Source of the DNA: Pseudomonadota bacterium
GTDB taxonomy: Bacteria; Pseudomonadota; Gammaproteobacteria; Burkholderiales; SCOH01
Assembly (NCBI GenBank): GCA_030917985.1
Contig: JAUPTR010000025.1
Location: forward strand, 1-18,953
DNA: 18,953 nucleotides
Direction of reading: 5' to 3'
Of this stretch, positions 1-7,189 are shown in pieces; the stretch's first letter is position 1, and every line of letters starts with the position of its first letter. Below the pieces are notes generated by a model. It saw only the letters and a program-made list of their open reading frames with translations, was not told the origin of the DNA and searched no databases. Position numbers and translations under genes: made by a program.

Positions 1-24
1 AGCTTGCATGGCAATCGTCACTCA

Positions 25-53
25 CTTGAAATTCTCGCAGTGCACACTATCTA
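25..53 (+). promoter_or_regulatory. Candidate sigma-32 (heat-shock) promoter of the hsp20 gene
   Basis: CTTGAAA at 25-31 matches the sigma-32 -35 element exactly. After 13 bases, CACTATCTA at 45-53 matches CCCCATNTA at 6 of 8 informative positions. The next gene on this strand encodes a small heat-shock protein, the class normally driven by RpoH. Transcription would start near 60 and give a leader of about 140 nt. The motifs are read directly; the assignment is inferred. Confidence 0.5.
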
Positions 54-108
54 TCTCAGCAGCAAGCTGCATCACCCCTGCAGTTGCGCAGCCGAGGTTA
101 CGAGTGGT

Positions 109-150
109 GCCCGGAGCCATGCCCTGGAGCAGGGTTGGCATGTCCGGGGC
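109..150 (+). promoter_or_regulatory. Upstream stem-loop in the hsp20 leader
   Basis: Bases 109-115 (GCCCGGA) can pair with 143-150 with one bulged G. Bases 118-123 (CATGCC) then pair with 137-142 (GGCATG). This gives a 13-bp stem in two blocks with a GC bulge and a loop of about 13 nt. It lies 16 bases before the hairpin that covers the ribosome binding site. Leaders with several hairpins before the regulatory one are typical of ROSE-type heat-shock leaders, but no ROSE consensus is recognised here. Confidence 0.35.
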
Positions 151-165
151 TCGCAGCCAACATCC

Positions 166-197
166 GTTGTTTTTTTGATACTTGTCAGAGGAGCAAT
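166..197 (+). promoter_or_regulatory. Candidate RNA thermometer hiding the hsp20 ribosome binding site
   Basis: The Shine-Dalgarno sequence AGAGGAG (187-193) lies 8 nt before the ATG at 202. In the transcript every one of its bases can pair with the run of seven U at 170-176, by A-U and G-U pairs. The stem extends inward (177-179 with 184-186, loop ACUU at 180-183) and outward (167-169 UUG with 194-196 CAA, then G166-U197). The result is 13-14 consecutive but weak pairs with a 4-nt loop. This resembles fourU-type thermometers, in which U residues pair with the Shine-Dalgarno purines and melt at heat-shock temperature. The pairing is seen in the sequence; the function is inferred. Confidence 0.5.
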
Positions 198-201
198 CAA
201 A

Positions 202-615
202 ATGGCCAATATCCGCCCAACCCATTCCGCTTTGGACGATTTTCTCAACGGCTTTTTCATCCGCCCCATGCAGCTGGCAGAGCAACCAGACATGCAACTG
301 AAGCTGGATGTCCGTGAGGACGACAAGGCATATACGGTGCATGCAGAAATTCCCGGAGTAAAAAAGGAAGATATTCACGTACAGATCGATGGCAACCTGG
401 TTTCGATTTCAGCCGAGGTAAAAAACGAAAAAGAGGTCAAGGAAGGTGAAAAACTGCTGCGCTCGGAACGCTATTTCGGCAAATTGTCGCGCAGTTTCAA
501 ACTGGCACAGGATGTGGACGACAGCAAAGCCAATGCCCGTTACAACGATGGCGTGCTGGAACTGACCCTGCCCAAACGTAGCAATAATGGCAGCAAGCGC
601 CTGAACATAGAATAA
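202..615 (+). CDS. Small heat-shock protein, Hsp20/alpha-crystallin family
   Basis: The product has 137 residues and is an ATP-independent cytoplasmic holdase chaperone that binds unfolding proteins and passes them to DnaK/ClpB. After a short N-terminal arm, the alpha-crystallin domain runs from about residue 33 to 128. It contains the family signature near its end (ANARYNDGVLELTLPK), and the C-terminal tail carries an LNI tripeptide of the I-x-I type used in oligomer assembly. The frame stays open upstream to base 4, but the start at 202 is chosen for its AGAGGAG site 8 nt upstream and because the family begins there. The gene stands alone: a sigma-32-like promoter and structured leader precede it, and a strong hairpin terminator follows 17 bases after the stop. 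Family assignment is secure; which Hsp20 paralogue it is cannot be told. Confidence 0.95.
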   Translation: MANIRPTHSALDDFLNGFFIRPMQLAEQPDMQLKLDVREDDKAYTVHAEIPGVKKEDIHVQIDGNLVSISAEVKNEKEVKEGEKLLRSERYFGKLSRSFKLAQDVDDSKANARYNDGVLELTLPKRSNNGSKRLNIE

Positions 616-632
616 GAGACGGCAAACCCAAC

Positions 633-661
633 AAAAAAGGTCACATTACGTGACCTTTTTT
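633..661. terminator. Bidirectional intrinsic terminator between hsp20 and pbpG
   Basis: A perfect 12-bp stem (AAAAAAGGTCAC at 633-644, GTGACCTTTTTT at 650-661) has a 5-nt loop. The A and T runs flanking its GC-richer core give a U-tract on either strand. It sits between the converging ends of hsp20 and pbpG and can end both transcripts. Confidence 0.9.
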
Positions 662-680
662 CATTTGGCCAAAAGGCAGA

Positions 681-1721
681 TCAGCCCTTGGCAAACAGCA
701 ACTTGTAACCACCGCCAGACTCGATCCAGCGCTTGATGCGATTGGCGTCCGCCAGTCGCTGGTATTTGCCGTCCGAATCAAGCAAAACAATCACCAGCGG
801 TGTGTTGGCAATGGTTGCCTGCATCACCACACACTTACCTGCTTCATTGATAAAGCCGGTTTTCTGCAGCCCGATCTGCCAGTCATCGTCTTTAACCAGT
901 GAATTGGTGTTGTTGTACATCAGACGCCGGCCATTCGCCAGCAACAGCTCATGTGAAGGGGTAGTGGAAAATTCGCGGATTTCCGGGTAATCGTGTGCGG
1001 CCTGTACCAGGTGCACCAAGTCAGCAGCCGTTGCCACATTGCCACCATTCAGGCCGCTGGAATCGTAAAAGCGTGCATTTTTCATGCCGATAGCCGCAGC
1101 CTTGCGATTCATGCGCGCAATAAATGCCGACGCTCCGCCGGGATAATGGCGTGCCAAGGCCGAAGCGGCCCGGTTTTCCGAAGACATCAGCATCAGCAGC
1201 ATGGTTTCAGCACGGGTCATGGTGGTGCCAACCGGCAGACGTGATCCGGTATTGCGCAAAGTATCCACATCCGCCTCGCCAATCGAAATCACTTCATCCA
1301 TCGGCAATTTGGCATCCAGTACCACCATTGCTGTCAGCAACTTGGTGATCGAGGCAATCGGCATGGTTGCGGTGTTGTTTTTCGAATACAGCACCTCGCC
1401 ATTGCTTTCGTTGAACACGACAGCCGCGCTAGAGTTAAGCAGCAAGGCTTGCGGAGCAGCCACCTCCGGTGCAGCCAGACGGCTGCGGAAAGACTCATGT
1501 GCAGCAACGCGCTTCAAGGCTTTTTTGCCGCTGATACTGGCATGGCGCGACACCTTTTTCTTTGCCGAATAATGCGCCTTTTTCTTTACGGCCGGCTTCG
1601 CCTTGGCCTTCACTGCCTTGGCTGCCTCTGCTTTTTTAGGCGCAGCAGCAGTGGCAATGCCGGGCATGGCCAGGCTTAGTGCAATCAACACCAGCGCGGC
1701 AAGTCTGGAATAAAATCTCAT
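681..1721 (-). CDS. pbpG: D-alanyl-D-alanine endopeptidase (PBP7-type, peptidase S11)
   Basis: This periplasmic serine peptidase of the low-molecular-weight penicillin-binding protein class cuts D-Ala-meso-DAP cross-links in peptidoglycan. All three S11 active-site motifs are present: S124-ITK127, S181-EN183 and K287-TG289. The ATG at 1721 is chosen because AAGAGGA lies 8 nt upstream; an in-frame TTG ten codons earlier (1751) has no such site. From this start the protein has 346 residues and a clear signal peptide ending near residue 27 (TAAA-P). Residues 28 to about 75 form a Lys/Ala-rich, strongly basic linker before the catalytic domain. Length is slightly above the usual 310 or so because of this linker. 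mltA, also a murein hydrolase, lies upstream on the same strand. A PBP5/DacA-type carboxypeptidase is less likely because the extra C-terminal domain is absent. Confidence 0.88.
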   Translation of the reverse strand: MRFYSRLAALVLIALSLAMPGIATAAAPKKAEAAKAVKAKAKPAVKKKAHYSAKKKVSRHASISGKKALKRVAAHESFRSRLAAPEVAAPQALLLNSSAAVVFNESNGEVLYSKNNTATMPIASITKLLTAMVVLDAKLPMDEVISIGEADVDTLRNTGSRLPVGTTMTRAETMLLMLMSSENRAASALARHYPGGASAFIARMNRKAAAIGMKNARFYDSSGLNGGNVATAADLVHLVQAAHDYPEIREFSTTPSHELLLANGRRLMYNNTNSLVKDDDWQIGLQKTGFINEAGKCVVMQATIANTPLVIVLLDSDGKYQRLADANRIKRWIESGGGYKLLFAKG

Positions 1722-1839
1722 ACGGGCAATCCTCTTGAATCGGGCTTGCAAATATCAACAACCGGCCAGGCTTGCAGCCACGCCGGCATGGTTTGGAGCC
1801 TGAACAAGCAGGCTCTGCAGAGATACTGCGAATAGTAGA

Positions 1840-1873
1840 ATTATATATGGCCTGCCGGGTTCTAGCGCGACAA
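1840..1873 (-). promoter_or_regulatory. Candidate promoter for pbpG
   Basis: On the minus strand an AT-rich -10 region CATATATAAT covers 1840-1849. TTGTCG at 1868-1873 lies 18 bases from CATATA (1844-1849), but 22 bases from the better TATAAT (1840-1845). The spacing therefore fits only one of the two -10 readings. A 7-bp hairpin (1796-1802 with 1809-1815) falls in the resulting leader of about 110 nt. The remainder of the 206-base gap to mltA shows nothing else recognisable. Confidence 0.35.
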
Positions 1874-1927
1874 GTTAACAAGTTGCTTTAATTCTAGTCG
1901 AAGTTTTTCCAAAACCCAGCAAGGCAA

Positions 1928-3115
1928 CTATCCGCCATTCCCCACGCCAGATGGCGGCTCCAGGCCCACTGGCCAGAGTGCCCACATCCGTCCGGACTGT
2001 TTCATCGCGCCAGCCTGCTTGCCCGCCTCCGCACCGAATCCCCAGAAGAAGTCGGCCCGCAATGGCCCGCGAATCGCCCCACCGGTATCCTGAGCCAATA
2101 CCAGACGATTCAGCGGTGTCGCACTGGCTGGCATGCTGCTTGCCAACAGCACAGGCGTCCCCAGAGGCAGGAATTTCGGGTCCACCGCAATGCTGCCGCC
2201 TGCAGTCAACGGCAGTCCCTGCGCGCCGGGCGGCCCGTCGTTGCTGGCGGGCAGTTCGCGGAAAAAGACATAACTCGGATTGCTGTTCAGCAGATCCTGC
2301 AATTTGTCGGGATTATCGCGCGCCCAGCCCTGAATGCTCTGCATCGATACCTTGCTGGCCGGCAACTCACCCCGTTCGATCAGCACCTTGCCAATTGCCT
2401 TGTAGGGGTACCCGTTCTGATCGGCGTAGCCGACACGCAGAAAACTGCCATCAGGCAAACGCACCCGGCCCGAGCCCTGAATCTGCAGGAAAAACAGCTC
2501 GACCGGATCTTCAACCCAGGCCAGCACCTTGCCGGAAAACGCGGCCTTGCCAGAGTCGATATCCGCGCGGGAATAATAAGGCACAACCTTGCGCCCCTCC
2601 AGCCGGCCACGCAGGCGCATGCCCTTCAATTCGGGGTAAAGCTCTGCAAGCTCCACCACCAGCAGGTCGTCCGGCACGGCGTAAACCGGATACGCCGCAC
2701 GCTGGCTACGTTTGCGGCTACCCTGCAACATTGGCTCGTAATAGCCGGTAACCAGCCCGCTCTCGCTGCCATCACCACTTATCAGGCGATAAGGGCGGAA
2801 ATATTGTCGCAGATACTGGCGCAAAGCGGCGTCGTCATTGACAGCAACGCTGGCCAGCCCCTCGCACGCATCACGCCAGCCGGGCTTGCGCGCCATGGCC
2901 TTGCAGGAGGTTCTCAGAGCCTGGCCGCCAGCGCTCAGATCAAAACCCTGCCACTCGGCAAACGCCGACCATGCCAGTGGCTGCCATATTAATTGTGCGA
3001 CCTTGGCTGGGGTAACGTCAGGCTGCGGCTTTTCAGAAACCGTCGGTGACTGGGTGGCACAGGCCGCCAACAGCGCAGGCAGTATGCTGACTAACAGTTT
3101 GCGAATCATGTTCAT
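1928..3115 (-). CDS. mltA: Membrane-bound lytic murein transglycosylase A
   Basis: This outer-membrane lipoprotein cleaves the MurNAc-GlcNAc bond of peptidoglycan and leaves 1,6-anhydroMurNAc ends. With the ATG at 3115 it has 395 residues (E. coli MltA has 365). It begins with a lipoprotein signal peptide whose lipobox LLAAC puts the lipidated cysteine at residue 19. The MltA core contains the conserved VTGYYEP and FLQIQGSGR stretches. The C-terminal 3D domain carries AQDTGGAI with the catalytic aspartate at residue 343, and the usual AGxMKxxGRMWAL ending follows. An in-frame GTG at 3151 lies inside the preceding terminator and is rejected; ATG at 3109 is an alternative. The Shine-Dalgarno is weak (GGAC). 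The gene follows the long porin on the same strand, just after that gene's terminator. Confidence 0.9.
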   Translation of the reverse strand: MNMIRKLLVSILPALLAACATQSPTVSEKPQPDVTPAKVAQLIWQPLAWSAFAEWQGFDLSAGGQALRTSCKAMARKPGWRDACEGLASVAVNDDAALRQYLRQYFRPYRLISGDGSESGLVTGYYEPMLQGSRKRSQRAAYPVYAVPDDLLVVELAELYPELKGMRLRGRLEGRKVVPYYSRADIDSGKAAFSGKVLAWVEDPVELFFLQIQGSGRVRLPDGSFLRVGYADQNGYPYKAIGKVLIERGELPASKVSMQSIQGWARDNPDKLQDLLNSNPSYVFFRELPASNDGPPGAQGLPLTAGGSIAVDPKFLPLGTPVLLASSMPASATPLNRLVLAQDTGGAIRGPLRADFFWGFGAEAGKQAGAMKQSGRMWALWPVGLEPPSGVGNGG

Positions 3116-3127
3116 GGTCCGAAAAAG

Positions 3128-3155
3128 CAAAAACGGGTGCCATACAGGCACCCGT
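3128..3155 (-). terminator. Intrinsic terminator after the long porin gene
   Basis: On the minus strand a perfect 9-bp stem (ACGGGTGCC, 3147-3155, with GGCACCCGT, 3133-3141) and a 5-nt loop is followed by TTTTT and, after GC, a second TTTTT. It lies 19 bases past the porin stop. Unusually, the mltA start codon is only 12 bases beyond the first T-run. Confidence 0.85.
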
Positions 3156-3174
3156 AACGATCAGACAACGTTGA

Positions 3175-4719
3175 TCAGAAGTTGTGGCTGATACCAACCT
3201 GGTAAGAAGTCGGATCGGAACCACGCGGAGTTTGCAGGAATGGCGCCTGTGCTTGCCCGCTTGGCGTTGCCGCACCGTTGATGAAGAAGTTGTAGGCAGC
3301 AACCGATTCGTTATCCACCTTGGCATAGGTTGCAAACAGATTGGTTTTCTTGCTGAAGTTGTACAACATGGTCAGCTGGGTATAAACCGCGCCGGAATCC
3401 TTGTCTTTTTCACCCGTCCAGGTTTCGGTATCCAGTGCTTCGCCATAGGTACCAAACAACTCGATTGCGTCGCTGAACTTGTAACCCAGCGCAACAACAT
3501 AGGTGTCGCGCGAAGAGTCACCCAAGCTTGGAATCGCCTGCCCTGGAACTGTAGCAGCCAGACCTTGTACGTTCTTGACGAAATCGGCATGGTACTGATT
3601 CACCTGACGCTCGTACACCAGACCCACACGCAACGGAATACTCTGCGAAACCTGAAGCCCCAGAGAGCCCTTGATACCGTAAGCCTTGGAGATCGCACCA
3701 CCGGTTACCAGTGGCACCGGGTCTTTCTCTTCCAGGTATGCCAGGCTGGCAAACATCCAGCCAGGATAATAGGCAACGGTCAGTTCCTTGGCATCGTTGC
3801 GCAGATCGGTGCGACCAGCCTGACCCAATACACCTGCGGTCAGCTTATTCAGCGAATCAGGCAGACACAACGGACTACCTGTTTGGCAAACCGGATTATT
3901 ATCATCACGGCCAGTAGTAGTATTGTACGTGCTACTTGCCTTGTACCACTCACCTTTGGTCTCAGGCACCTGGTAAGCAGCAACCATCTGCAGACCCTTG
4001 TAGCTTGGCGTCTTGTACTGCACCACGTTATTTGTACGCGTGCCTACGTTGTAGAAAGGCATTGCAAACTCGTTGAATGCGTACAACGCCCCGGCCGCGG
4101 TGGAAATTTTCGGGAAATAACCACCAAACGAGCTGGCCGAGTTGAACTGGTAACCCAGCACCGACAGCGCTGTCGAGGTAGCCCCCGACTTCAGCAAATG
4201 CAGTTCGTTTGGCACGTGCTTGTCAAAATACATATCCAGGCGGCCATATTGCAGGGTGCCCAGCGACGACTGGCGCAGGCCGATGAATGTCTGACGATTA
4301 CCGAAACGCGCAGAGGGGCCGGCGGCAGGCTTCGATACCTCACTATCCTTACAGCCGACATAACCACAACCATCATCCGGCTTGACCGCAGTTTCAATCT
4401 GATACAGCGCGGTGAAACCGGCCGGCAACGACTGATTGCCGCGGAAACCGATATAGGAAATGCCGTCTGTTACGCGGGTTTTAGCCGGAATGCTATCCAG
4501 CGTGTTGTACAAACCGAAGTTCACGGCATTGGCAGTAGGGCTAACCTTGAGCATCTGGCTGCCATCAAATTTGGTTTTATCGGTAGCCTCGATATTCTCC
4601 TGGCCCAGCGCAATGTGACCATACACGCTGAACAATGAAGATTCATCTTCTGCCGCGTAAACAAACGACGGCAGCGCCAGAGCTGCGGCAACCGACCAAG
4701 CGATGCGCTTGAAATTCAT
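3175..4719 (-). CDS. Long outer-membrane porin (Gram-negative general porin superfamily)
   Basis: The product has 514 residues and should form a 16-stranded beta-barrel for passive diffusion across the outer membrane. The ATG at 4719 is set by a strong AGGAGG 7 nt upstream. It is followed by a signal peptide cleaved near VYA-AED (residue 22), the opening strand SLFSVYGHIALGQ, the family signature LGTLQYGRLD near residue 153, alternating aromatic beta-strands and the terminal phenylalanine (ISHNF) required for Bam assembly. At 514 residues it is much longer than the usual 340-400. The extra length lies in long loops, two of which carry closely spaced cysteine pairs (C118/C123 and C278/C285). 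Substrate cannot be read from sequence. It is a distant tandem paralogue of the porin at 4961-6139 and has its own terminator. Confidence 0.88.
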   Translation of the reverse strand: MNFKRIAWSVAAALALPSFVYAAEDESSLFSVYGHIALGQENIEATDKTKFDGSQMLKVSPTANAVNFGLYNTLDSIPAKTRVTDGISYIGFRGNQSLPAGFTALYQIETAVKPDDGCGYVGCKDSEVSKPAAGPSARFGNRQTFIGLRQSSLGTLQYGRLDMYFDKHVPNELHLLKSGATSTALSVLGYQFNSASSFGGYFPKISTAAGALYAFNEFAMPFYNVGTRTNNVVQYKTPSYKGLQMVAAYQVPETKGEWYKASSTYNTTTGRDDNNPVCQTGSPLCLPDSLNKLTAGVLGQAGRTDLRNDAKELTVAYYPGWMFASLAYLEEKDPVPLVTGGAISKAYGIKGSLGLQVSQSIPLRVGLVYERQVNQYHADFVKNVQGLAATVPGQAIPSLGDSSRDTYVVALGYKFSDAIELFGTYGEALDTETWTGEKDKDSGAVYTQLTMLYNFSKKTNLFATYAKVDNESVAAYNFFINGAATPSGQAQAPFLQTPRGSDPTSYQVGISHNF

Positions 4720-4839
4720 TTTTTTCCTCCTGTTTGTCCCCGCCTGTTGCGGGAATCCCGTCCAATACCAAATTGTTCTCTGGTTTTTAGCACAGCTTTC
4801 GTGCAAGTGCTCTAGAGATTGTCATTTTTCTGAGTATTC

Positions 4840-4855
4840 GTTGCATAAATGCAAC
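4840..4855. promoter_or_regulatory. Candidate operator upstream of the long porin
   Basis: GTTGCATAAATGCAAC is a perfect inverted repeat with 7-base arms and a 2-base centre, about 128 bases upstream of the porin start at 4719. A sequence identical at 14 of 16 positions lies at a similar distance before the second porin (6286-6301). The regulator is unknown. Confidence 0.45.
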
Positions 4856-4879
4856 AAAAAGACTACTGCCGTACCCCCC

Positions 4880-4914
4880 AAAAAAAACACCACAACTTTC
4901 GTTGTGGTGTTTTT
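4880..4914 (-). terminator. Intrinsic terminator after the second porin gene
   Basis: A 14-bp stem including A-U pairs (4883-4896 with 4901-4914, loop TTTC) is followed on the minus strand by eight U (complement of the A-run 4880-4887). It lies 46 bases beyond the porin stop at 4961. It separates that transcript from the promoter region of the long porin. Confidence 0.88.
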
Positions 4915-4960
4915 ATGAGGCAAATCAGCATCAATACACTGTTACATCACTGCAAAATGA

Positions 4961-6139
4961 TTAGAACAGGTGACGCACGCCAATCGAGAAGCCTTCCGGA
5001 TCAGCACCAGCAGCTACAGGCTGAGTGGAAGTACCTACTTTCGATTTGCTCGGACCAAAGTCGTATGCTGCACCGCTCTTGTTGTCTACAGTGCTGTAAA
5101 CGCCATAAACCTGAGTGCGCTTGCTGAAGTTGTAGCCATAGCCAACGGAAATCTGCTGGGCTTCCGAGTCTTTTACTTCAGTTGTCTCAAAATCCTTGGT
5201 CTGATCAGCAGCCAGAGCCATTGCGTAGGCCAGACGGAACTCATGCTTACCCATAGCGTATTTGCCGCCGATCCAGAAGGCATCACGGCTGAGCTCTGTT
5301 ACACCAGCTCCCATTGCAGTCGCATTACCGCCCCGCAACTCCATCATTTCATAGATGGCGTTCAAAGTCAGGCCAGACTGGCTGAAACCCAGACCGATAC
5401 GGTAGTTGGTATCCAGCGAACCATGAGCACTGGCAGCAGTCAGGTTGTTGCCATTCAGACCATCGGTGCCGCGATGTTCTTCATAAGCGAACATTGCAGT
5501 TACAGGGCCCCAACCGCCAGTCAGACCTGCACCCCAACCCCAAGGATTGTTGCTGTTGGTACGGTTTTCGTTGGCGATATAAGCAGCCGACAGAGTCATG
5601 CCGGCAATCTTAGCCGACTCGAAACCAACCGAATTTTGCTTACGGGTATCAAAAGCAAGATCACCCTGCTTGTTAGCTTGACCGGTATTACCCAGAATTG
5701 CAGTATCAGCACCGATACCTGCCTGGCCCGGGAATACGTCCAGCTTCGAAGCAACTGCACGGGTCGGGGTAGTAATACGGCCCATGATTACCTTGCCGGC
5801 AGCAGCAGACGACAAACCAACAAAGCTGTCGCGAGTTGCGAAGCCATTCGTTTTAGTCGAACCACCACCATCATCAATGTCGATAGCTTGTTCGATTTGC
5901 CAGATGGCTTTCAGGCCGCCGCCCAGTTCTTCCTGGCCTTTGAAACCGATATAGGAGCTATTGGAAGTTACACGGCTCTTGCCTGCAACATCGCTAGCAG
6001 CACCAGCAGTAGCGCCCTTCGCTTCAACTTGTTCCAGACCAACGTCAGCAACACCGTAGATGGTGACACTGTTATCTGCCATTACAGCCGGCGCAGCCAG
6101 TACACCAGCAACAGCAACGGCGATCAGTTTTTTGTTCAT
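4961..6139 (-). CDS. Outer-membrane porin, neisserial/betaproteobacterial type
   Basis: The product is a 392-residue trimeric general-diffusion porin of normal length. The ATG at 6139 has AAGGAG 9 nt upstream; the reading frame stays open to 6307 but that extension lacks porin features. A classic signal peptide (MNKKLIAVAVAGVLAAPAVMA) is followed by the first strand DNSVTIYGVADVGLEQ. Internal hallmarks are SYIGFKGQEELGGGLKAIWQ, the RDSFVGLSS and GKVIMGR strands, and the C-terminal strand ending in RHLF. It has no cysteine in the mature part, unlike its longer neighbour. The leader of about 150 bases upstream contains a 16-bp palindrome shared with the neighbouring porin gene. The family is certain; solute preference is not known. 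Confidence 0.93.
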   Translation of the reverse strand: MNKKLIAVAVAGVLAAPAVMADNSVTIYGVADVGLEQVEAKGATAGAASDVAGKSRVTSNSSYIGFKGQEELGGGLKAIWQIEQAIDIDDGGGSTKTNGFATRDSFVGLSSAAAGKVIMGRITTPTRAVASKLDVFPGQAGIGADTAILGNTGQANKQGDLAFDTRKQNSVGFESAKIAGMTLSAAYIANENRTNSNNPWGWGAGLTGGWGPVTAMFAYEEHRGTDGLNGNNLTAASAHGSLDTNYRIGLGFSQSGLTLNAIYEMMELRGGNATAMGAGVTELSRDAFWIGGKYAMGKHEFRLAYAMALAADQTKDFETTEVKDSEAQQISVGYGYNFSKRTQVYGVYSTVDNKSGAAYDFGPSKSKVGTSTQPVAAGADPEGFSIGVRHLF

Positions 6140-6285
6140 CGATACGCTCCTTAGTTTTCTGAGAGAAATCATCGCGCAGGTTATTCGCGCTAGCCCCCTG
6201 TGCGAAAGCCTGAGGCCATTCTGCCAAAGGGGCAATTTCGATTGCAAGCATGTTTTAGTGAAATATGCTGCAACCTTGGTACTGC

Positions 6286-6301
6286 GTTGCGTAATTGCAA
6301 C
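6286..6301. promoter_or_regulatory. Candidate operator upstream of the second porin
   Basis: GTTGCGTAATTGCAAC has GTTGC/GCAAC arms around a GTAATT core, about 154 bases before the porin start at 6139. It differs from the copy at 4840-4855 at two positions only. The rest of 6140-6346 shows no convincing -35/-10 pair or terminator. Confidence 0.45.
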
Positions 6302-6346
6302 ACTCATTCTAGTACGTGTTTACGCAAATGCCAGTATTGGCAATTT

Positions 6347-7141
6347 TCAGGCTTGTGCAAACAAACGCGCCAATTCCACACCCGGCTCTGCGGCACGCAT
6401 GAAGGCTTCGCCGACCAGGAATGTGAACACGTGATTCTGACGCATCAATGTGACATCTTCAGGTTTCAGGATGCCGCTTTCGGTGACCACGATACGTTCG
6501 GCGGGAATGCGCGGCAGCAGATCAAGCGTGGTCTGCAGCGTCACGTCAAAGGTGCGCAGATTGCGGTTATTGATGCCGATCAGCGGGGTTTGCAACTGCA
6601 ATGCCTGTTCCAGCTCGTCGCCGTCATGCACCTCCACCAGCACGGCCATGCCCAGGCTGAAAGCCAGTTGTTCGAATTCCTGCATTTGCGCCAGCGACAA
6701 GGCAGAGGCAATCAGCAGAATACAGTCGGCGCCCATGGCGCGGGCCTCTACCACCTGATACGGATCAATCAGAAAATCCTTGCGCAGCACGGGCAGAATG
6801 CATGCGGCGCGGGCCTGCTGCAGGTATTCCGGCGCCCCCTGAAAAAACGGCTTATCCGTCAACACCGACAGGCAGGCCGCGCCATGTGCAGCATAACTGG
6901 CGGCAATATCCGCCGGCACAAAATGCTCGCGGATCACGCCCTTGCTCGGGCTGGCTTTCTTGATTTCGGCAATCACCCCGGACTGCCCTGCGGCATGTTT
7001 GGCGCGTAATGCCGCTACAAAATCACGGGCTGGCGCCTGGGCTGCCGCCACTTGCTCCAGTTGCGCCAAAGAGACAATCGAACGCGCAACACTCACCTCT
7101 TCGGCTTTGACGGCAAGAATCTTGTTGAGAATATCGGACAT
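6347..7141 (-). CDS. trpC: Indole-3-glycerol-phosphate synthase
   Basis: This cytoplasmic TIM-barrel enzyme converts CdRP to indole-3-glycerol phosphate, with loss of CO2 and water, in tryptophan synthesis. The protein has 264 residues, the usual size for the monofunctional enzyme. The catalytic set is complete: E59 and K61 in IAEIKKASPSKG, K121 in VLRKDF, E170 in LVEVH, N191 in INNRNL, and ESG 221-223. There is no PRAI (TrpF) extension. The start at 7141 fits the conserved N-terminus MSDILNKILAVKAEEV; only a weak AGG lies 12 nt upstream. It stands alone: trpGD lies about 2.9 kb upstream on the same strand with unrelated genes between. The gap to the next upstream gene contains a probable terminator, so trpC likely has its own promoter. 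Confidence 0.97.
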   Translation of the reverse strand: MSDILNKILAVKAEEVSVARSIVSLAQLEQVAAAQAPARDFVAALRAKHAAGQSGVIAEIKKASPSKGVIREHFVPADIAASYAAHGAACLSVLTDKPFFQGAPEYLQQARAACILPVLRKDFLIDPYQVVEARAMGADCILLIASALSLAQMQEFEQLAFSLGMAVLVEVHDGDELEQALQLQTPLIGINNRNLRTFDVTLQTTLDLLPRIPAERIVVTESGILKPEDVTLMRQNHVFTFLVGEAFMRAAEPGVELARLFAQA

Positions 7142-7189
7142 GATGAGTGCGCCTGGGCAATGACAAAGGCGACGATTTTATCGTGCTTT

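Noticed and set aside
3149..3151. GTG as start of mltA
   Set aside because: It lies in the stem of the porin terminator and would spoil the lipoprotein signal peptide, which begins at the ATG at 3115.
3184..4638. Open frame of 484 codons on the plus strand opposite the long porin
   Set aside because: It has no domain pattern, signal or ribosome binding site, and mirrors a clearly real porin with strong Shine-Dalgarno and signal peptide.
4970..6154. Open frame of 394 codons on the plus strand opposite the second porin
   Set aside because: Its composition is that of a reverse complement of porin codons; the minus-strand gene is unambiguous.
4785..6273. TTGCA-N10/11-CTAAAA before each porin gene as a promoter
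   Set aside because: The spacing is too short for a sigma-70 promoter and does not fit the GG-N10-GC rule of sigma-54; kept only as support for shared control.
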